Shown here: in pieces, positions 8,188-18,032 of the stretch | Numbering within the stretch: the stretch's first letter is position 1 | Layout of the letters: each line of letters begins with the position of its first letter | DNA from: Paracoccaceae bacterium | GTDB lineage: Bacteria; Pseudomonadota; Alphaproteobacteria; Rhodobacterales; Rhodobacteraceae | Direction of reading: 5' to 3' | DNA: 36,625 bases | Assembly (NCBI GenBank): GCA_017854585.1 | Contig: JAFMHK010000008.1 | Coordinates: 26,561-63,185 of the forward strand | The notes under the pieces: generated by a model | What the model saw: the letters and a program-made list of their open reading frames with translations, nothing else | Told to the model about the DNA's origin: nothing | The model's database searches: none | Position numbers and translations under genes: made by a program

Positions 8188-8868
8188 ATGATACCAGCCA
8201 GCTACCCCGACGCCGCCACCATGGCCCAGATGACCGCGCGCATGCTGCTGGACATCAAGGCCGTCCACTTCAACGCGACAGATCCGTTCACCCATTCGTC
8301 AGGTAAGCAAGCGCCCACCTATATCGACTGCCGCAAGCTCATCTCGTATCCGCGCATCCGCTCCACCTTGATGGATTTCATGACCTGCACCGTCATGCGC
8401 AGTGCCGGACTTGAGGCGTTCGACAACATTGCGGGCGGCGAGACCGCCGGCATTCCCTTTGCCGCGCTGGTCGCCGAACGCATGGCCCTGCCGATGACCT
8501 ATGTGCGCAAGAAGCCCAAGGGTTATGGCCGCGATGCCCAGATCGAGGGCCAGATGAACACAGGCGACCGGGTGCTGCTGGTCGAGGATCTGACAACCGA
8601 TGGCGGATCGAAACTGAACTTCGTCGACGCGATCCGGAAAACCGGGGCGACCTGCGGACATACCGCCGTGATCTTCTTCTATGACATCTTTGCAGACACC
8701 ATTCCCACCCTGTCCGCGCATGGCGTAACGCTGCACTACCTGTGCACATGGGCCGATGTCGTCACCGAGGCGCGCCGCGCCGGGGACTTCGACGAAGACA
8801 CCCTGCAGTCGGTCGAGCGATTCTTGGCCGACCCCGAAGGCTGGCGCGCCGCGCGCGCTGACAGCTAG
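8188..8868 (+). CDS. pyrE: Orotate phosphoribosyltransferase
   Basis: This enzyme joins orotate to PRPP to make orotidine 5'-phosphate. The 226-residue product has the type-I phosphoribosyltransferase signature [14 protein letters not shown], the lysine-rich [17 protein letters not shown] loop, and the N-terminal ACVHF-like region [22 protein letters not shown] in shortened form. The start [20 protein letters not shown] agrees with roseobacter homologues as I recall them. It lies downstream of pyrC on the same strand. Confidence 0.97.
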   Translation: MIPASYPDAATMAQMTARMLLDIKAVHFNATDPFTHSSGKQAPTYIDCRKLISYPRIRSTLMDFMTCTVMRSAGLEAFDNIAGGETAGIPFAALVAERMALPMTYVRKKPKGYGRDAQIEGQMNTGDRVLLVEDLTTDGGSKLNFVDAIRKTGATCGHTAVIFFYDIFADTIPTLSAHGVTLHYLCTWADVVTEARRAGDFDEDTLQSVERFLADPEGWRAARADS

Positions 8869-9061
8869 AGGGTCTAGCAGGCGCAGATCGGTCCGCTCCG
8901 CGCCGATCCCACAACTTGACCGCGCGGCCGTCTTTGCCGCATCATGTTGCGGAAAACTTACCCACAGGATATCCAGATTGACCGCGACGCAGGCGGTCCT
9001 GTAGGCCCTGTTGCACGCCACGCGGGTCGGGGCCAATCAAGAACCACAGGGGGCGCGGCAG

Positions 9062-10552
9062 ATGAACGACCAGGCACCATTCCCGGCGCGACCCGCCGAT
9101 ACGCCGCCCGAACTTCCGCATAACGTCGAGGCCGAACAGCAGTTGCTGGGCGCCATCTTGTCATCCAACGACGTGTTGGACCGGGTCGATGATCTGGTCA
9201 AACCCGCGCATTTCCACGACCCGATCCACCGTGAAATCTTCACCATGGCGGCGGCGCGTATCGCCAAGGGTCTGCAGACCGACGCCACGACGCTGAAGAA
9301 CTTCGTCGCCGAAATACCGGGGTTGGCCGAACTTGGCGGCGCGGAATACCTGCTGCGGCTGCAACTTTCCGCAATCGCCACATCGGCGGCGCGGGACTAT
9401 GCGCAACTGATCCATGACCTTGCGTTGCGGCGCGAACTGATCGATCTGGGCAAGTCCATCGCCGATCGCGCGACCCGCATGGCCGAAGACAAAAGCCCCG
9501 ATGACCAGATCGTCGAGGCCGAAGCCGAGCTGTTCGAACTTGCATCGTCAGGCACCGTTTCCAAGGGCTTTCAAAGCTTCCTGCGGGCGCTGACCGATGC
9601 CGTCCAGATGGCGAATGCCGCCTATAATCGCGGCGGCGGGCTGGCGGGTCTGTCGACCGGTCTGACCGACATGGACAAGATGCTGGGCGGATTGCACAGC
9701 TCGGACCTGTTGATCCTTGCGGGCCGTCCGTCAATGGGCAAGACCTCGCTTGCCACCAATATCGCGTTCAACGTGGCCAAGGCGTGGAAACGCGGGCGCA
9801 AGCAAGACGGCTCGGAGGGGACGGTCGATGGGGGCGTCGTGGGCTTCTTCAGCCTCGAGATGTCGGCCGCGCAGCTGGCACAGCGGGTCTTGTCCGAGGC
9901 CGCCGAGGTACCATCGGAGTTGATCCGCAAGGGCGACCTGAACGAGCAGGAATTCCAGCGCTATATGCTTGCCGCACAGGATCTGGAACGCTGCCCGCTT
10001 TATATCGATGATACGCCCGCCCTGCCTATCAGTCAGGTCGCCGCCCGTGCACGGCGGCTCAAACGGTCGCCAGCCGGTCTTGACCTCCTGATCGTGGACT
10101 ACCTGCAGCTGCTGCGCGGGTCGGGAAAATCCGAAAACCGCGTCAATGAGGTGTCGGAAATTACCCAAGGCTTGAAGGCGATCGCAAAGGAATTGAACAT
10201 TCCCGTCATCGCCCTGTCGCAGCTTTCGCGTCAAGTGGAGAGCCGCGAGGACAAACGCCCGCAACTGAGCGACCTGCGCGAGTCCGGTTCGATCGAGCAA
10301 GACGCCGACGTGGTGATGTTCGTCTATCGCGGCGAATACTACAAAGAGCGCGAAAAACCGGCCGAGGACAATCTGGAGGCCATGACGAAGTGGCAGCAGG
10401 ACATGGAAAGCCTGCATGGCAAGGCCGAGGTCATCATCGGCAAGCAACGTCACGGCCCGGTGGGATCGATCGAGCTGAGCTTTGAGGGGCGTTTCACGCG
10501 CTTTGGCAATCTGGTCAAGCCATGGCAGGCGGGGGCCAGCCAAGACTATTGA
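9062..10552 (+). CDS. dnaB: Replicative DNA helicase DnaB
   Basis: This is the 496-residue hexameric helicase of the replication fork. The N-terminal domain starts with [21 protein letters not shown]. The RecA-like domain carries Walker [15 protein letters not shown], Walker [15 protein letters not shown], the H4-type segment [20 protein letters not shown] and the arginine-finger region. A GGGGG-rich ribosome site stands about 10 bases before the ATG at 9062; the upstream in-frame ATG at 9011 lacks one. In the 193-bp upstream gap there is a DnaA-box-like TTACCCACA at 8958-8966, of doubtful meaning. Confidence 0.98.
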   Translation: MNDQAPFPARPADTPPELPHNVEAEQQLLGAILSSNDVLDRVDDLVKPAHFHDPIHREIFTMAAARIAKGLQTDATTLKNFVAEIPGLAELGGAEYLLRLQLSAIATSAARDYAQLIHDLALRRELIDLGKSIADRATRMAEDKSPDDQIVEAEAELFELASSGTVSKGFQSFLRALTDAVQMANAAYNRGGGLAGLSTGLTDMDKMLGGLHSSDLLILAGRPSMGKTSLATNIAFNVAKAWKRGRKQDGSEGTVDGGVVGFFSLEMSAAQLAQRVLSEAAEVPSELIRKGDLNEQEFQRYMLAAQDLERCPLYIDDTPALPISQVAARARRLKRSPAGLDLLIVDYLQLLRGSGKSENRVNEVSEITQGLKAIAKELNIPVIALSQLSRQVESREDKRPQLSDLRESGSIEQDADVVMFVYRGEYYKEREKPAEDNLEAMTKWQQDMESLHGKAEVIIGKQRHGPVGSIELSFEGRFTRFGNLVKPWQAGASQDY

Positions 10553-10588
10553 GCACATCCCCGGCTGGCGTGGCGATAAGGGTTCAAT

Positions 10589-10622
10589 GCCTCCGGCGGG
10601 GATATTTTCGACCAGAAGAAGG
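10589..10622 (+). repeat. Dispersed intergenic repeat (dnaB-alr gap)
   Basis: The element begins GCCTCCGGCGGGGATATTTT and continues to CCAGAAGAAGG. The same pattern recurs at 31178-31211 in opposite orientation and, truncated, at 8143-8159. All copies are intergenic. Short repeats of this kind are common between genes in Rhodobacteraceae in my recollection. The whole 205-bp dnaB-alr gap otherwise shows nothing recognisable. Confidence 0.6.
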
Positions 10623-10757
10623 CCCCGGCATCGGTTCCCCAAATGGTCCGTGAGCCGGCGCGACCGCAGGCTGTGGTGCCGCTTGGCGGGTGCAATGCTG
10701 AATGGCGCGGCGCCTCCGCCCCTTGACCAAGCCCCCACAACACAAGACAGAGAGGCC

Positions 10758-11795
10758 ATGGGAACCGGCACACTGCATATCGATCTGGACGCGCTTGTCT
10801 GCAACTGGCGGGCGCTGGACGCCATGAGCGCGGCGGAAACCGGCGCGGTGGTCAAGGCGGACGGCTATGGTCTGGGGGCCAGTCGCGTCGCGAAAGCCCT
10901 TGCAGCGGCGGGCGCGCGACGGTTTTTCGTCGCGGTCGCCGAGGAAGGCGCGATATTGCGGGCCGCGCTTGGCCCCGGCCCAGAAATCAACGTGTTTTCC
11001 GGCCACATGGAGGGCGACACCGCACTGTTGCATGCCCATGCCCTGACACCGATGCTGAATTCGGCCGCACAGGCCGCGCGCCATACCGCCTTGTTGCCGG
11101 GGCACCCGTATGGCGTGCAATTGGATACCGGCATGAACCGATTGGGTATGGAACCTGCTGACTGGGCGGCGGGCCGCGCCGCATTGGAGGCCGGTCCACT
11201 CAGTCTTGTGATGAGCCATCTGGCCTGTGCCGATGACCCGGATCATCCTCAGAACGCGGCGCAACTGGCGCAATTCACGGCCATGACGGCGGGCGTCACC
11301 GTGCCCCGGTCACTGGCGGCCACGGGCGGCATCTTGCTGGGCGGCAGCTATCATTTCGACCTGACGCGTCCGGGCATCGGGATGTATGGCGGCGACCCTT
11401 TTGCCGCGGCCCGCCCCGTTGTGCGATTGTCCCTTCCCGTGGTGCAGGTGCGCGCGCTGAGTGTCGGTGAAACGGTGGGCTACGCAGCCGCATTCACCGC
11501 CACACGCCCGACACGGATCGCCACGGTTTCAGCGGGCTACGCCGATGGGCTTTTGCGTGCGCTGAGCAATGGCGCGCAGATGTGGGCGGGCGATACGCCC
11601 TGTCCGCTGGCCGGTCGGGTGTCAATGGACCTGCTGACCGTGGACGTGACGGACCTGCCTGACCCGCCAACGGCGCTTGACATCCTCGGCCCGCGGCAGA
11701 CCGTCGATCAGCTTGCCACGGCAGCGGGCACAATCGGGTATGAAATCCTGACCTCGCTGGGGCCGCGATACGCGCGGCAGGTGGCGGGCGCATGA
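10758..11795 (+). CDS. alr: Alanine racemase
   Basis: This PLP enzyme makes D-alanine for peptidoglycan. The 345-residue product carries the PLP-lysine motif [11 protein letters not shown] (K33), the [12 protein letters not shown] strand, ATGGILLGG, and the catalytic tyrosine in [12 protein letters not shown] followed by [14 protein letters not shown]. The start at 10758 has AGAGG directly upstream and removes a long non-family N-terminal extension that the open frame would allow. Its TGA overlaps the ATG of mlaE, so it heads the envelope operon that follows. Confidence 0.96.
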   Translation: MGTGTLHIDLDALVCNWRALDAMSAAETGAVVKADGYGLGASRVAKALAAAGARRFFVAVAEEGAILRAALGPGPEINVFSGHMEGDTALLHAHALTPMLNSAAQAARHTALLPGHPYGVQLDTGMNRLGMEPADWAAGRAALEAGPLSLVMSHLACADDPDHPQNAAQLAQFTAMTAGVTVPRSLAATGGILLGGSYHFDLTRPGIGMYGGDPFAAARPVVRLSLPVVQVRALSVGETVGYAAAFTATRPTRIATVSAGYADGLLRALSNGAQMWAGDTPCPLAGRVSMDLLTVDVTDLPDPPTALDILGPRQTVDQLATAAGTIGYEILTSLGPRYARQVAGA

Positions 11796-12577
11796 TCCTG
11801 ATTACCGCGCCACTTGCCGCCATCGGAAGCACCACGTTGTCGGCGCTTGCCCTGATCGGGCGCATGGGGATCTTCGTGGGGCAGATCCTGTCCCATCTGG
11901 TGCGCCCCCCCTTCTACGTGCGCGAATTCGGGCAGGCGTTGGTGCAAATCGGCTGGCTGTCGCTGCCGGTGGTCGGATTGACCGCGCTTTTTACCGGCGG
12001 GGCGCTGGCCTTGCAGATCTATGCTGGCGGCAGCCGCTTCAACGCCGAGGCGGTGGTGCCATCAATCGTGGCCATCGGCATGGTGCGGGAACTTGGCCCG
12101 GTTTTGGGTGGCCTGATGGTCGCGGGGCGCGTCGCCGCCGCGATTGCCGCCGAAATCGGCACCATGAAGGTGACCGAACAAATCGACGCACTGACCACAT
12201 TGTCCACCAACCCGATGAAATACCTGACCGTTCCGCGTGTGCTGGCCGCAACACTGTCGCTGCCGATCCTGGTGCTGGTGGGCGATGTGATCGGCATCTA
12301 TGGCGGCTTTCTGGTGGGCACCTCACGGCTGGGTTTCAACCCGGTCACCTACATGGAAAACACCGTCGACTTCCTTGAGGTCTGGGATGTCACTTCCGGG
12401 CTTGTGAAGGGGGCCGTCTTTGGCTTCATCGTGGCCACCATGGGCTGCTATCACGGGATGAATTCGGGTAAGGGCGCGCAAGGCGTGGGGCGCGCAACCA
12501 CCAACGCCGTTGTCTCGGCCTCGATCTTGATCCTTGCGGCCAACTATCTGCTGACGGGGGTATTTTTCTCGACATGA
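11792..12577 (+). CDS. mlaE: MlaE-type ABC transporter permease
   Basis: The 261-residue integral membrane protein belongs to the MlaE/YrbE permease family, which moves phospholipids or similar lipids between the two membranes with an MCE protein. Family segments are [61 protein letters not shown], and the C-terminal [22 protein letters not shown]. About five or six hydrophobic segments are visible. It overlaps alr and mlaF by 4 bp each. No mlaD (MCE domain) gene follows, unlike the E. coli mlaFEDCB order. Confidence 0.94.
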   Translation: MILITAPLAAIGSTTLSALALIGRMGIFVGQILSHLVRPPFYVREFGQALVQIGWLSLPVVGLTALFTGGALALQIYAGGSRFNAEAVVPSIVAIGMVRELGPVLGGLMVAGRVAAAIAAEIGTMKVTEQIDALTTLSTNPMKYLTVPRVLAATLSLPILVLVGDVIGIYGGFLVGTSRLGFNPVTYMENTVDFLEVWDVTSGLVKGAVFGFIVATMGCYHGMNSGKGAQGVGRATTNAVVSASILILAANYLLTGVFFST

Positions 12578-13320
12578 TCGCGTTGACGGATGTCCATAAA
12601 TCCTTTGGGTCCAAGCAGGTATTGCGGGGCGTGGACCTTTCGGTCGCGCGGGGGGAAAGCCTGGTCATCATTGGCGGGTCGGGAACCGGAAAATCGGTCT
12701 TGCTGAAATGCATCCTCGGGCTGGTCCGACATGATGCCGGGACCATCACGCTGGAGGGGCAAGATGTCACCGAGGGCGACCGCGATGCGTTTCTGGCGCG
12801 GTTCGGCATGCTGTTTCAGGGCGGCGCACTTTTCGATTCACTTACCGTGTGGCAAAACGTGGCGTTCCGGCTCCTGCGCGGGTCGCTGAAACGCCCAAAG
12901 GCAGAGGCGCGCGAGATCGCGATCGAGAAGTTGCGCCGCGTCGGCCTTACCCCCGATGTCGCCGACCTGTACCCGGCGGAATTGTCCGGCGGCATGCAGA
13001 AACGCGTCGGGCTGGCCCGCGCCATCGCCGCTGAACCCGACGTGATCTTTTTCGACGAACCGACCACCGGTCTGGACCCGATCATGGCCGGCGTCATCAA
13101 CGCATTGATCCGCGAGATCGTGGTGGAAATGGGCGCGACAGCCATGACCATCACCCATGACATGTCCTCGGTCCGCGCCATCGCCGACCGCGTGGCCATG
13201 ATCCACGATGGGGTGGTGAAATGGGAAGGCCCGGTTGCAGAGATGGACAGCGCCCCCAACCCCTACCTGCGTCAGTTCATCAGTGGATCGGCCGAAGGCC
13301 CGATCGAAGCTGTCCGCTGA
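12574..13320 (+). CDS. mlaF: MlaF-type ABC transporter ATP-binding protein
   Basis: This 248-residue ATPase powers the MlaE permease. Walker A is GGSGTGKSVLLKC, the signature is LSGGMQKRVGLARAIA, Walker B is PDVIFFDEPTTGLDPI, and the switch His is in MTITHDMSSVRAIADR. The LDPIMAGVINALIREI stretch after Walker B is typical of the MlaF/MkL subgroup. It is translationally coupled to mlaE through an ATGA overlap and is followed one base later by a small membrane protein gene. Confidence 0.95.
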   Translation: MIALTDVHKSFGSKQVLRGVDLSVARGESLVIIGGSGTGKSVLLKCILGLVRHDAGTITLEGQDVTEGDRDAFLARFGMLFQGGALFDSLTVWQNVAFRLLRGSLKRPKAEAREIAIEKLRRVGLTPDVADLYPAELSGGMQKRVGLARAIAAEPDVIFFDEPTTGLDPIMAGVINALIREIVVEMGATAMTITHDMSSVRAIADRVAMIHDGVVKWEGPVAEMDSAPNPYLRQFISGSAEGPIEAVR

Positions 13321-13321
13321 G

Positions 13322-13744
13322 ATGGATGGCTTGGTCATAGCCGCGCCCGCAGGCCTGCCAGACGCCGCCGGGCCCGACCTCTGGCTGGGCCTGATCGCCT
13401 CTGGCGCGTTGATCGTGTTTCCGCTGCTGACCTTCGTGCTCGGCTTGACCGGTTATCGGCGGATGCGGGACCGCCGGGTGCGATTTGCCGGGGTCTTGAT
13501 CGCATCCGGGCTGATGACTTTGATCGCTATCGCCATTGTCTTCTTCAGCGCGATGATCCCGGCCCCCCTGCGCAATGCGGATTGGGCGGAATTCGGGGTT
13601 CTGTTCTTGCTGGTCTGGACCGCCCTGAGCCTGTGGCGCAGTTTGCAGGTCATGGGCATGCGACCTATCGGCCTGACCACGGCGGCCATGATCGCGGCCT
13701 GCGCATTGCCGTTGTCCGTGCTGGTCAACGCGGTATCGCCATGA
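13322..13744 (+). CDS. Small membrane protein of the mla operon (140 aa)
   Basis: The ATG at 13322 lies one base after the mlaF stop. The 140-residue product has four hydrophobic segments: LWLGLIASGALIVFPLLTF, FAGVLIASGLMTLIAIAIVF, FGVLFLLVWTALSLW, and TAAMIAACALPLSVLV. I recognise no family. Gene order suggests an inner-membrane role linked to envelope lipid transport. The open frame could begin at 13235, but that would overlap mlaF by 86 bp and is unlikely. Confidence 0.75.
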   Translation: MDGLVIAAPAGLPDAAGPDLWLGLIASGALIVFPLLTFVLGLTGYRRMRDRRVRFAGVLIASGLMTLIAIAIVFFSAMIPAPLRNADWAEFGVLFLLVWTALSLWRSLQVMGMRPIGLTTAAMIAACALPLSVLVNAVSP

Positions 13745-14109
13745 CGCCAATTGCCATCATCGAGGCCGTCGCCACATTTTTGTGGACCATGGCGATCGTG
13801 GGCATCGCCGAATGGATGTGGACCGTTGCGCGCATGGACCGCCGTCAGCACATCCCGCACACAGCCGAACTTTTGGGTAATCTGGTGCCCGCGATGGTCG
13901 CCCTTGTCGTGGTGGTCATGGTCGGGGCCTTCGTCGGCCTGCCATCGGTCGTGGTGATCATCGCCATGCTGTTTCCCGCCGGGTTGGCGTTCGGGGTGCA
14001 GATGTCGCTGAATGATCTGCGCGGCACGGTCTGGCCGCGCGAGATCGTGCGCCTTGCGCTGGTTCTGGTGATCGCTGCAGGCGTCGTCATCTATCGGCAG
14101 GCGAGTTAG
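13741..14109 (+). CDS. Small membrane protein of the mla operon (122 aa)
   Basis: The start overlaps the previous stop (ATGA). The 122-residue product has four predicted membrane segments around residues 5-27, 43-67, 68-85 and 103-118, with a short basic loop RMDRRQHIPH after the first. No known motif is seen. Its tight coupling to the previous gene and to the PqiA-like gene 4 bp downstream suggests that the three small membrane proteins work with MlaEF, which is inference only. Confidence 0.72.
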   Translation: MTPIAIIEAVATFLWTMAIVGIAEWMWTVARMDRRQHIPHTAELLGNLVPAMVALVVVVMVGAFVGLPSVVVIIAMLFPAGLAFGVQMSLNDLRGTVWPREIVRLALVLVIAAGVVIYRQAS

Positions 14110-14113
14110 CCGG

Positions 14114-14596
14114 ATGGCGCGCAGCATCTTGTCCGGCGGTGCGATCTGGCGCGTTCTGACCGGTGTCAATCTGTGCCTTCTGGTGCTTTTCCCGGTATCT
14201 TGGTTCGCGCCCCTGATGCGCGCGGGGTTGCTGCCGCTGTTCGGGTTGTCGGAAATATCGGTGGTCTCGGGGATCGTCTCGTTATGGGAGGACGCGCCCC
14301 TGTTGTCGGTGCTGGTGGCGGTCTTTGCGCTGGCGGCCCCGATGGTCAAGACAGTCGCCCTGACGCTGGTTCACCTGTCGCGGGCGCCTGCGCGTATCTT
14401 GCCCGTCACCGCCCTGCTGGGCAAACTGGCGATGGCCGACATCTTCTTGATCGCCATCTACATCACGCTGTCCAAGGGGATCGGCGTGGGCCGTGTGGAA
14501 ACCGCGTGGGGCCTGTGGCTGTTCACGGGGTGTATCGTCGTTTCACTGGCGGTCAGTATCCTGACCGCCAGCGTCGTTGCGCGGGCGCGGGCTTAG
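14114..14596 (+). CDS. PqiA-like (paraquat-inducible protein A domain) membrane protein
   Basis: This 160-residue protein has four membrane segments and the PqiA-domain pattern: ISVVSGIVSLWEDAPLLSVLVAVFALAAPMVKT, then LLGKLAMADIFLIAIYITLSK in short form, comparable to LGxWSMLDVF in PqiA. PqiA partners MCE proteins in lipid traffic between membranes. Here a single domain is present, half of the E. coli PqiA length. It ends the mla operon, and its stop overlaps by 4 bp the stop of the convergent autotransporter-type gene. Confidence 0.8.
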   Translation: MARSILSGGAIWRVLTGVNLCLLVLFPVSWFAPLMRAGLLPLFGLSEISVVSGIVSLWEDAPLLSVLVAVFALAAPMVKTVALTLVHLSRAPARILPVTALLGKLAMADIFLIAIYITLSKGIGVGRVETAWGLWLFTGCIVVSLAVSILTASVVARARA

Positions 14597-16278
14597 AACC
14601 GGATCCCGACGTTCAGGCTTGCGGTCGTGCTGCGCATATCGCCACCAAGGCCAGCCACCGAAATCGAGGTGTCCAGTTCGAAACCGTTGTTCATCGCGAC
14701 CGATCCACCGAACTCGATCCGGCCTGTCCAGCCATCGTCCGACAGAACATCCGCTACCAACTGCGTATCCGAGCTTGTATCCAGCCAATCGGCGTGCAGC
14801 CCGGCGAAGAACGCGCCAGAGCCGGTCACCCGTGTCAACCGCGCACCAAGCGAGACTTCGGTGAATTGCACCGACACGCTTCCTGTTCCCGCAAGGCTGC
14901 CGCCGGTGCCGGTCGTCTCTTCCTCACCACGTGTCAAGCCAAGGGTCGGCGTGATCGTCATGGTATCGGACAGCGCAACATCGTAGCGGCCCGTGAAGCT
15001 GAGCGCCCGCAGTTCGGTATCGCCGGTTCCGGTGATGCCGCTGACGTTCTGGCTGAATTCACCCCATCCCAACATCAGGCTCGCTTCGCCGGACCACGCC
15101 CCCGCAGTGTAGGCCAGATACGGCTGCATGAAGCGCAGCGTGCCATCGTGGGTGTAGGCCCCGCCGGATACGTCGATATCCTGCACACCCACCGACAGGC
15201 CAACGACCATATCGCCCGACACCGCGAGATCCGCACCGATCTGCAGGCCGCGACCGGAATAGTCGCGGTTCAGGCTATCGTCATCGGCGCGAAATCCGGT
15301 GACCTCGATCCAAGTATAAAGGTTGCCCATAAAGCCGGGCCGGTTCTGCGACGACGCCGTGGCGACCAGCCCTTCGGCCGGGTTGCCGGTCGCGCGCGAG
15401 AAGGACAGGTGCTGGTTGCGGGTCGCAAGGCTGCTCTGGCCCTGCTGGCCGGACACGCCATGTGCACTGTTCAGGAAAAGGAGGCTTGCGCCGTTCGCCG
15501 ACGCCATCATCTGCGCAAGATCGCTCATCGGATCTGTCAGCTGCAGAAGTTCCAGATCCCAGCCAAGCAAGACACCGTTCAAATAGCCATAATATGTACC
15601 GTATTCACCGGGATCATAGCTGGTCACCACCAGAAGATATTCGCCATTCTCGATGGGATCGGCGTCTATTTCGCTCAATTCGGACGTTGGTTCCAACCCG
15701 GACGAGAGACCACCCGCGCTGTCAAACGGTTCGCCGATTGCCACCGAATCATCGTCAATATCGTCATTGTAGGCAACCAGAAAATCCTCCGGGTTTTCAG
15801 GATCAAATCCCGGCGCGTCGACGTCTGCATCTACTTTCGGATTTCTGCGCGGATAAAGAAAGATGTAGCTATCGTCCAACGTCCCGAGACCTGCAAAGGA
15901 ATCTTCGTCGGGGTCGTCCTCATCCCTGACCAGCGTTGCGATGAAAAAGTTCAGGCTGTCGTAAATGGTAATCTGATAGGTATCATAGGCAAAATTGTCC
16001 AAGTCGACGTCGGGTCGGACCCGGACCTCGACGTACTCGTCGTCTTCCTCGTACTCGTCTTCGTCGTCTTCGTAGGAAAAGTCGAGGTCATCAGGAAAGT
16101 CGAGGTCATCAGGAAAGTCGAGGTCATCAGAGAATGGCCTCTGAAATGTCGGATCGTCATCCGTCAACTCTCCCCGGAAATCGGGGGCGGTAACGGGAAT
16201 GGGATCTGGATCCGCCATCGCTGCGTGGCTCACGAATACCGCGCCAATGGCGGTCACGCTGAGGAGTGACAATTTCAT
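14593..16278 (-). CDS. Autotransporter-type outer membrane protein with acidic repeats
   Basis: The 561-residue protein has a signal peptide ending AAMA (residue 22). A short acidic part follows with DDLDFP repeated at 51-68 and then a run of D, E and Y to about residue 85. Residues about 85-255 contain DSYIFLYP, FLVAYNDDIDDDS and ENGEYLLVVTSYDPGEYG, which resemble a PPC-like beta-sandwich domain. The C-terminal 270 residues alternate polar and hydrophobic strands and end in VGIRF, typical of an outer-membrane beta-barrel. The passenger may bind calcium through its acidic part. Its biological role is unknown. A GGAA ribosome site precedes the ATG at 16278. Confidence 0.85.
   Translation of the reverse strand: MKLSLLSVTAIGAVFVSHAAMADPDPIPVTAPDFRGELTDDDPTFQRPFSDDLDFPDDLDFPDDLDFSYEDDEDEYEEDDEYVEVRVRPDVDLDNFAYDTYQITIYDSLNFFIATLVRDEDDPDEDSFAGLGTLDDSYIFLYPRRNPKVDADVDAPGFDPENPEDFLVAYNDDIDDDSVAIGEPFDSAGGLSSGLEPTSELSEIDADPIENGEYLLVVTSYDPGEYGTYYGYLNGVLLGWDLELLQLTDPMSDLAQMMASANGASLLFLNSAHGVSGQQGQSSLATRNQHLSFSRATGNPAEGLVATASSQNRPGFMGNLYTWIEVTGFRADDDSLNRDYSGRGLQIGADLAVSGDMVVGLSVGVQDIDVSGGAYTHDGTLRFMQPYLAYTAGAWSGEASLMLGWGEFSQNVSGITGTGDTELRALSFTGRYDVALSDTMTITPTLGLTRGEEETTGTGGSLAGTGSVSVQFTEVSLGARLTRVTGSGAFFAGLHADWLDTSSDTQLVADVLSDDGWTGRIEFGGSVAMNNGFELDTSISVAGLGGDMRSTTASLNVGIRF
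16081..16134. repeat. Three 18-bp tandem repeats encoding DDLDFP
   Basis: Three consecutive 18-bp units start at 16081, 16099 and 16117. The first two are identical on the plus strand (GTCGAGGTCATCAGGAAA), and the third differs near its end. They encode the DDLDFP repeats of the autotransporter-type protein. Because the units are in frame and near identical, copy number may vary by slippage. Confidence 0.85.
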
Positions 16279-16637
16279 GATGAAAATTCCAATTCGTTCT
16301 TATGCACCGGCAACATTCCCACATGTCGGGAAATACCGAAACGCTTCTGTTGAGTCTGACAATGAATGGGCTGTCCAGATATGGTAAGCTTTCAAGTCAA
16401 ACTGGCCCCATCGTACGGCATTCGGGCCGCCGGGTGTGTCTTTGATGACACTGGCGCCCAAGTTCGGGCGGCATTGGGTTGGTTGGGCAGGCAGCGGCGC
16501 TTGGCATTGGCTGATCCGCCGATCCCGAAAAGCACGCGGGGCAAATGCCTTGTGGCGGTTGCAGGCCGCGTGCGCGCGTCGTGCAAGTCAAGCGCGAACC
16601 GCTGGTCAAGGGACGAACGGCGCGCTAAGCCAAACGC
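16279..16637. other. Intergenic region between divergent autotransporter gene and radA
   Basis: These 359 bases must hold the promoters of both divergent genes. An imperfect dyad TTCCC (16316-16320) and GGGAA (16328-16332) around ACATGT lies about 40 bp upstream of the autotransporter start. No convincing gene is seen; the open frames here have no ribosome sites and look like high-GC noise. radA has no clear ribosome site. Confidence 0.4.
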
Positions 16638-18005
16638 ATGGCAAAACCCGTCACCCAATTCATCTGTTCCGCCTGTGGCGCTGCCCATAAGAAATGGTCG
16701 GGGCGTTGCGACGCCTGCGGCGAATGGAATACCATTCAAGAGGAAGCGCCCCTGTCATCGGGTCCCGGAAAGGCGGCCTTGGGCGGCATGAAAGGGCGGC
16801 GCATGGCGCTGACTGATCTGCGCGCAAAGGAGACGCCGCCGCCCCGTGCCGGATCGGGGATGGAAGAATTGGACCGCGTGCTTGGTGGCGGGTTGGTGCC
16901 CGCATCCGCCACACTGGTGGGCGGCGATCCCGGGATCGGCAAATCCACCCTTCTGTTGCAGGCCGCCGCCAGTTTCGCGCGCAAGGGCCTCAAGGTCGTC
17001 TATGTCTCGGGCGAGGAGGCGACCGCACAGGTTCGCATGCGCGCACAGCGGCTGGATCTGGCGGATACCGCCGTCTTGCTGGCCGCCGAAACCAACCTGC
17101 GCGACATCCTGACGACGCTGGAGGCCGAAGCGCCCGACCTTGTGATCATCGATTCCATTCAGACCATGTGGCTTGATACCGTCGATAGCGCCCCCGGTTC
17201 CGTATCTCAGGTGCGGGCGGCGGCCCATGAACTTGTCACCTTCGCCAAGCGCAAGGGCGTGGCCGTCATGCTGGTTGGCCACGTCACCAAGGAGGGCCAG
17301 ATCGCCGGCCCCCGCGTCGTGGAACACATGGTCGATACCGTGCTGTATTTCGAGGGCGAGCGCGGCCACCAGTTCCGTATCTTGCGCGCGGTCAAGAACC
17401 GCTTTGGACCGGCAGACGAAATCGGCGTGTTCGAAATGACAGGTGCCGGTCTGGCCGAAGTGACGAACCCTTCGGCACTGTTCTTGTCGGATCGCGATGC
17501 GCCTGCCCCCGGATCGGTGGTGTTTGCCGGTATCGAAGGTACCCGTCCCGTCTTGGTCGAGATACAGGCCCTTGTCGCGCCGTCCTCGCTTTCGCAACCG
17601 CGCCGCGCGGTCGTGGGCTGGGATGGCGGGCGGCTGTCGATGATCCTTGCCGTTCTGGAGGCGCGTGTCGGCATCTCGTTTGCGGGGCTGGATGTCTATC
17701 TGAACATCGCGGGCGGCATGCGTATCTCTGAACCCGCCGCCGACCTTGCCGTGGCCACGGCCCTGCTGTCTGCGCGGGAAGACGCCGCTTTGCCAGCGAC
17801 GACTGTTGTATTCGGGGAACTCAGCCTGTCAGGGGCCCTCCGTCCGGTGTCTCAGGCGGAAAACAGGTTGAAAGAGGCGCAGAAACTTGGTTTCACCTCC
17901 GCAATCGCGCCTTCAGGGTGTAAGTTCGGGTCAAACAATGGCGTTACGGTGCAATCCTTCGCGGATCTGCCCTCCTTCGTCGGCGAAACCTTCGGCGCGG
18001 AATAA
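16638..18005 (+). CDS. radA: DNA repair protein RadA (Sms)
   Basis: RadA is a RecA-like ATPase that drives branch migration in recombination repair. The 455-residue product has the N-terminal zinc finger CSACGAAHKKWSGRCDACGEW, Walker A GGDPGIGKSTLLLQ, the RadA-specific KNRFG motif in RAVKNRFGPADEIGVFEM, and the Lon-like C-terminal domain with SGALRPVSQAENRLKEA. The length is normal and the frame is complete. cvpA follows 27 bp downstream, so the two are probably cotranscribed. Confidence 0.98.
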   Translation: MAKPVTQFICSACGAAHKKWSGRCDACGEWNTIQEEAPLSSGPGKAALGGMKGRRMALTDLRAKETPPPRAGSGMEELDRVLGGGLVPASATLVGGDPGIGKSTLLLQAAASFARKGLKVVYVSGEEATAQVRMRAQRLDLADTAVLLAAETNLRDILTTLEAEAPDLVIIDSIQTMWLDTVDSAPGSVSQVRAAAHELVTFAKRKGVAVMLVGHVTKEGQIAGPRVVEHMVDTVLYFEGERGHQFRILRAVKNRFGPADEIGVFEMTGAGLAEVTNPSALFLSDRDAPAPGSVVFAGIEGTRPVLVEIQALVAPSSLSQPRRAVVGWDGGRLSMILAVLEARVGISFAGLDVYLNIAGGMRISEPAADLAVATALLSAREDAALPATTVVFGELSLSGALRPVSQAENRLKEAQKLGFTSAIAPSGCKFGSNNGVTVQSFADLPSFVGETFGAE

Positions 18006-18032
18006 CGCCGGATCATAGGCAAGGGGCAGGCA

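Noticed and set aside
8958..8966. TTACCCACA as a DnaA box near dnaB
   Set aside because: Single site with one mismatch and no cluster or AT-rich element; there is no sign of an origin.
14173..16269. 698-codon plus-strand frame opposite the autotransporter gene
   Set aside because: It starts inside the PqiA-like gene and runs antisense to a protein with signal peptide and barrel. No domain is seen in it.
16366..16791. Plus-strand frame before radA
   Set aside because: It overlaps the radA start in another frame, lacks a ribosome site and has no family-like sequence.
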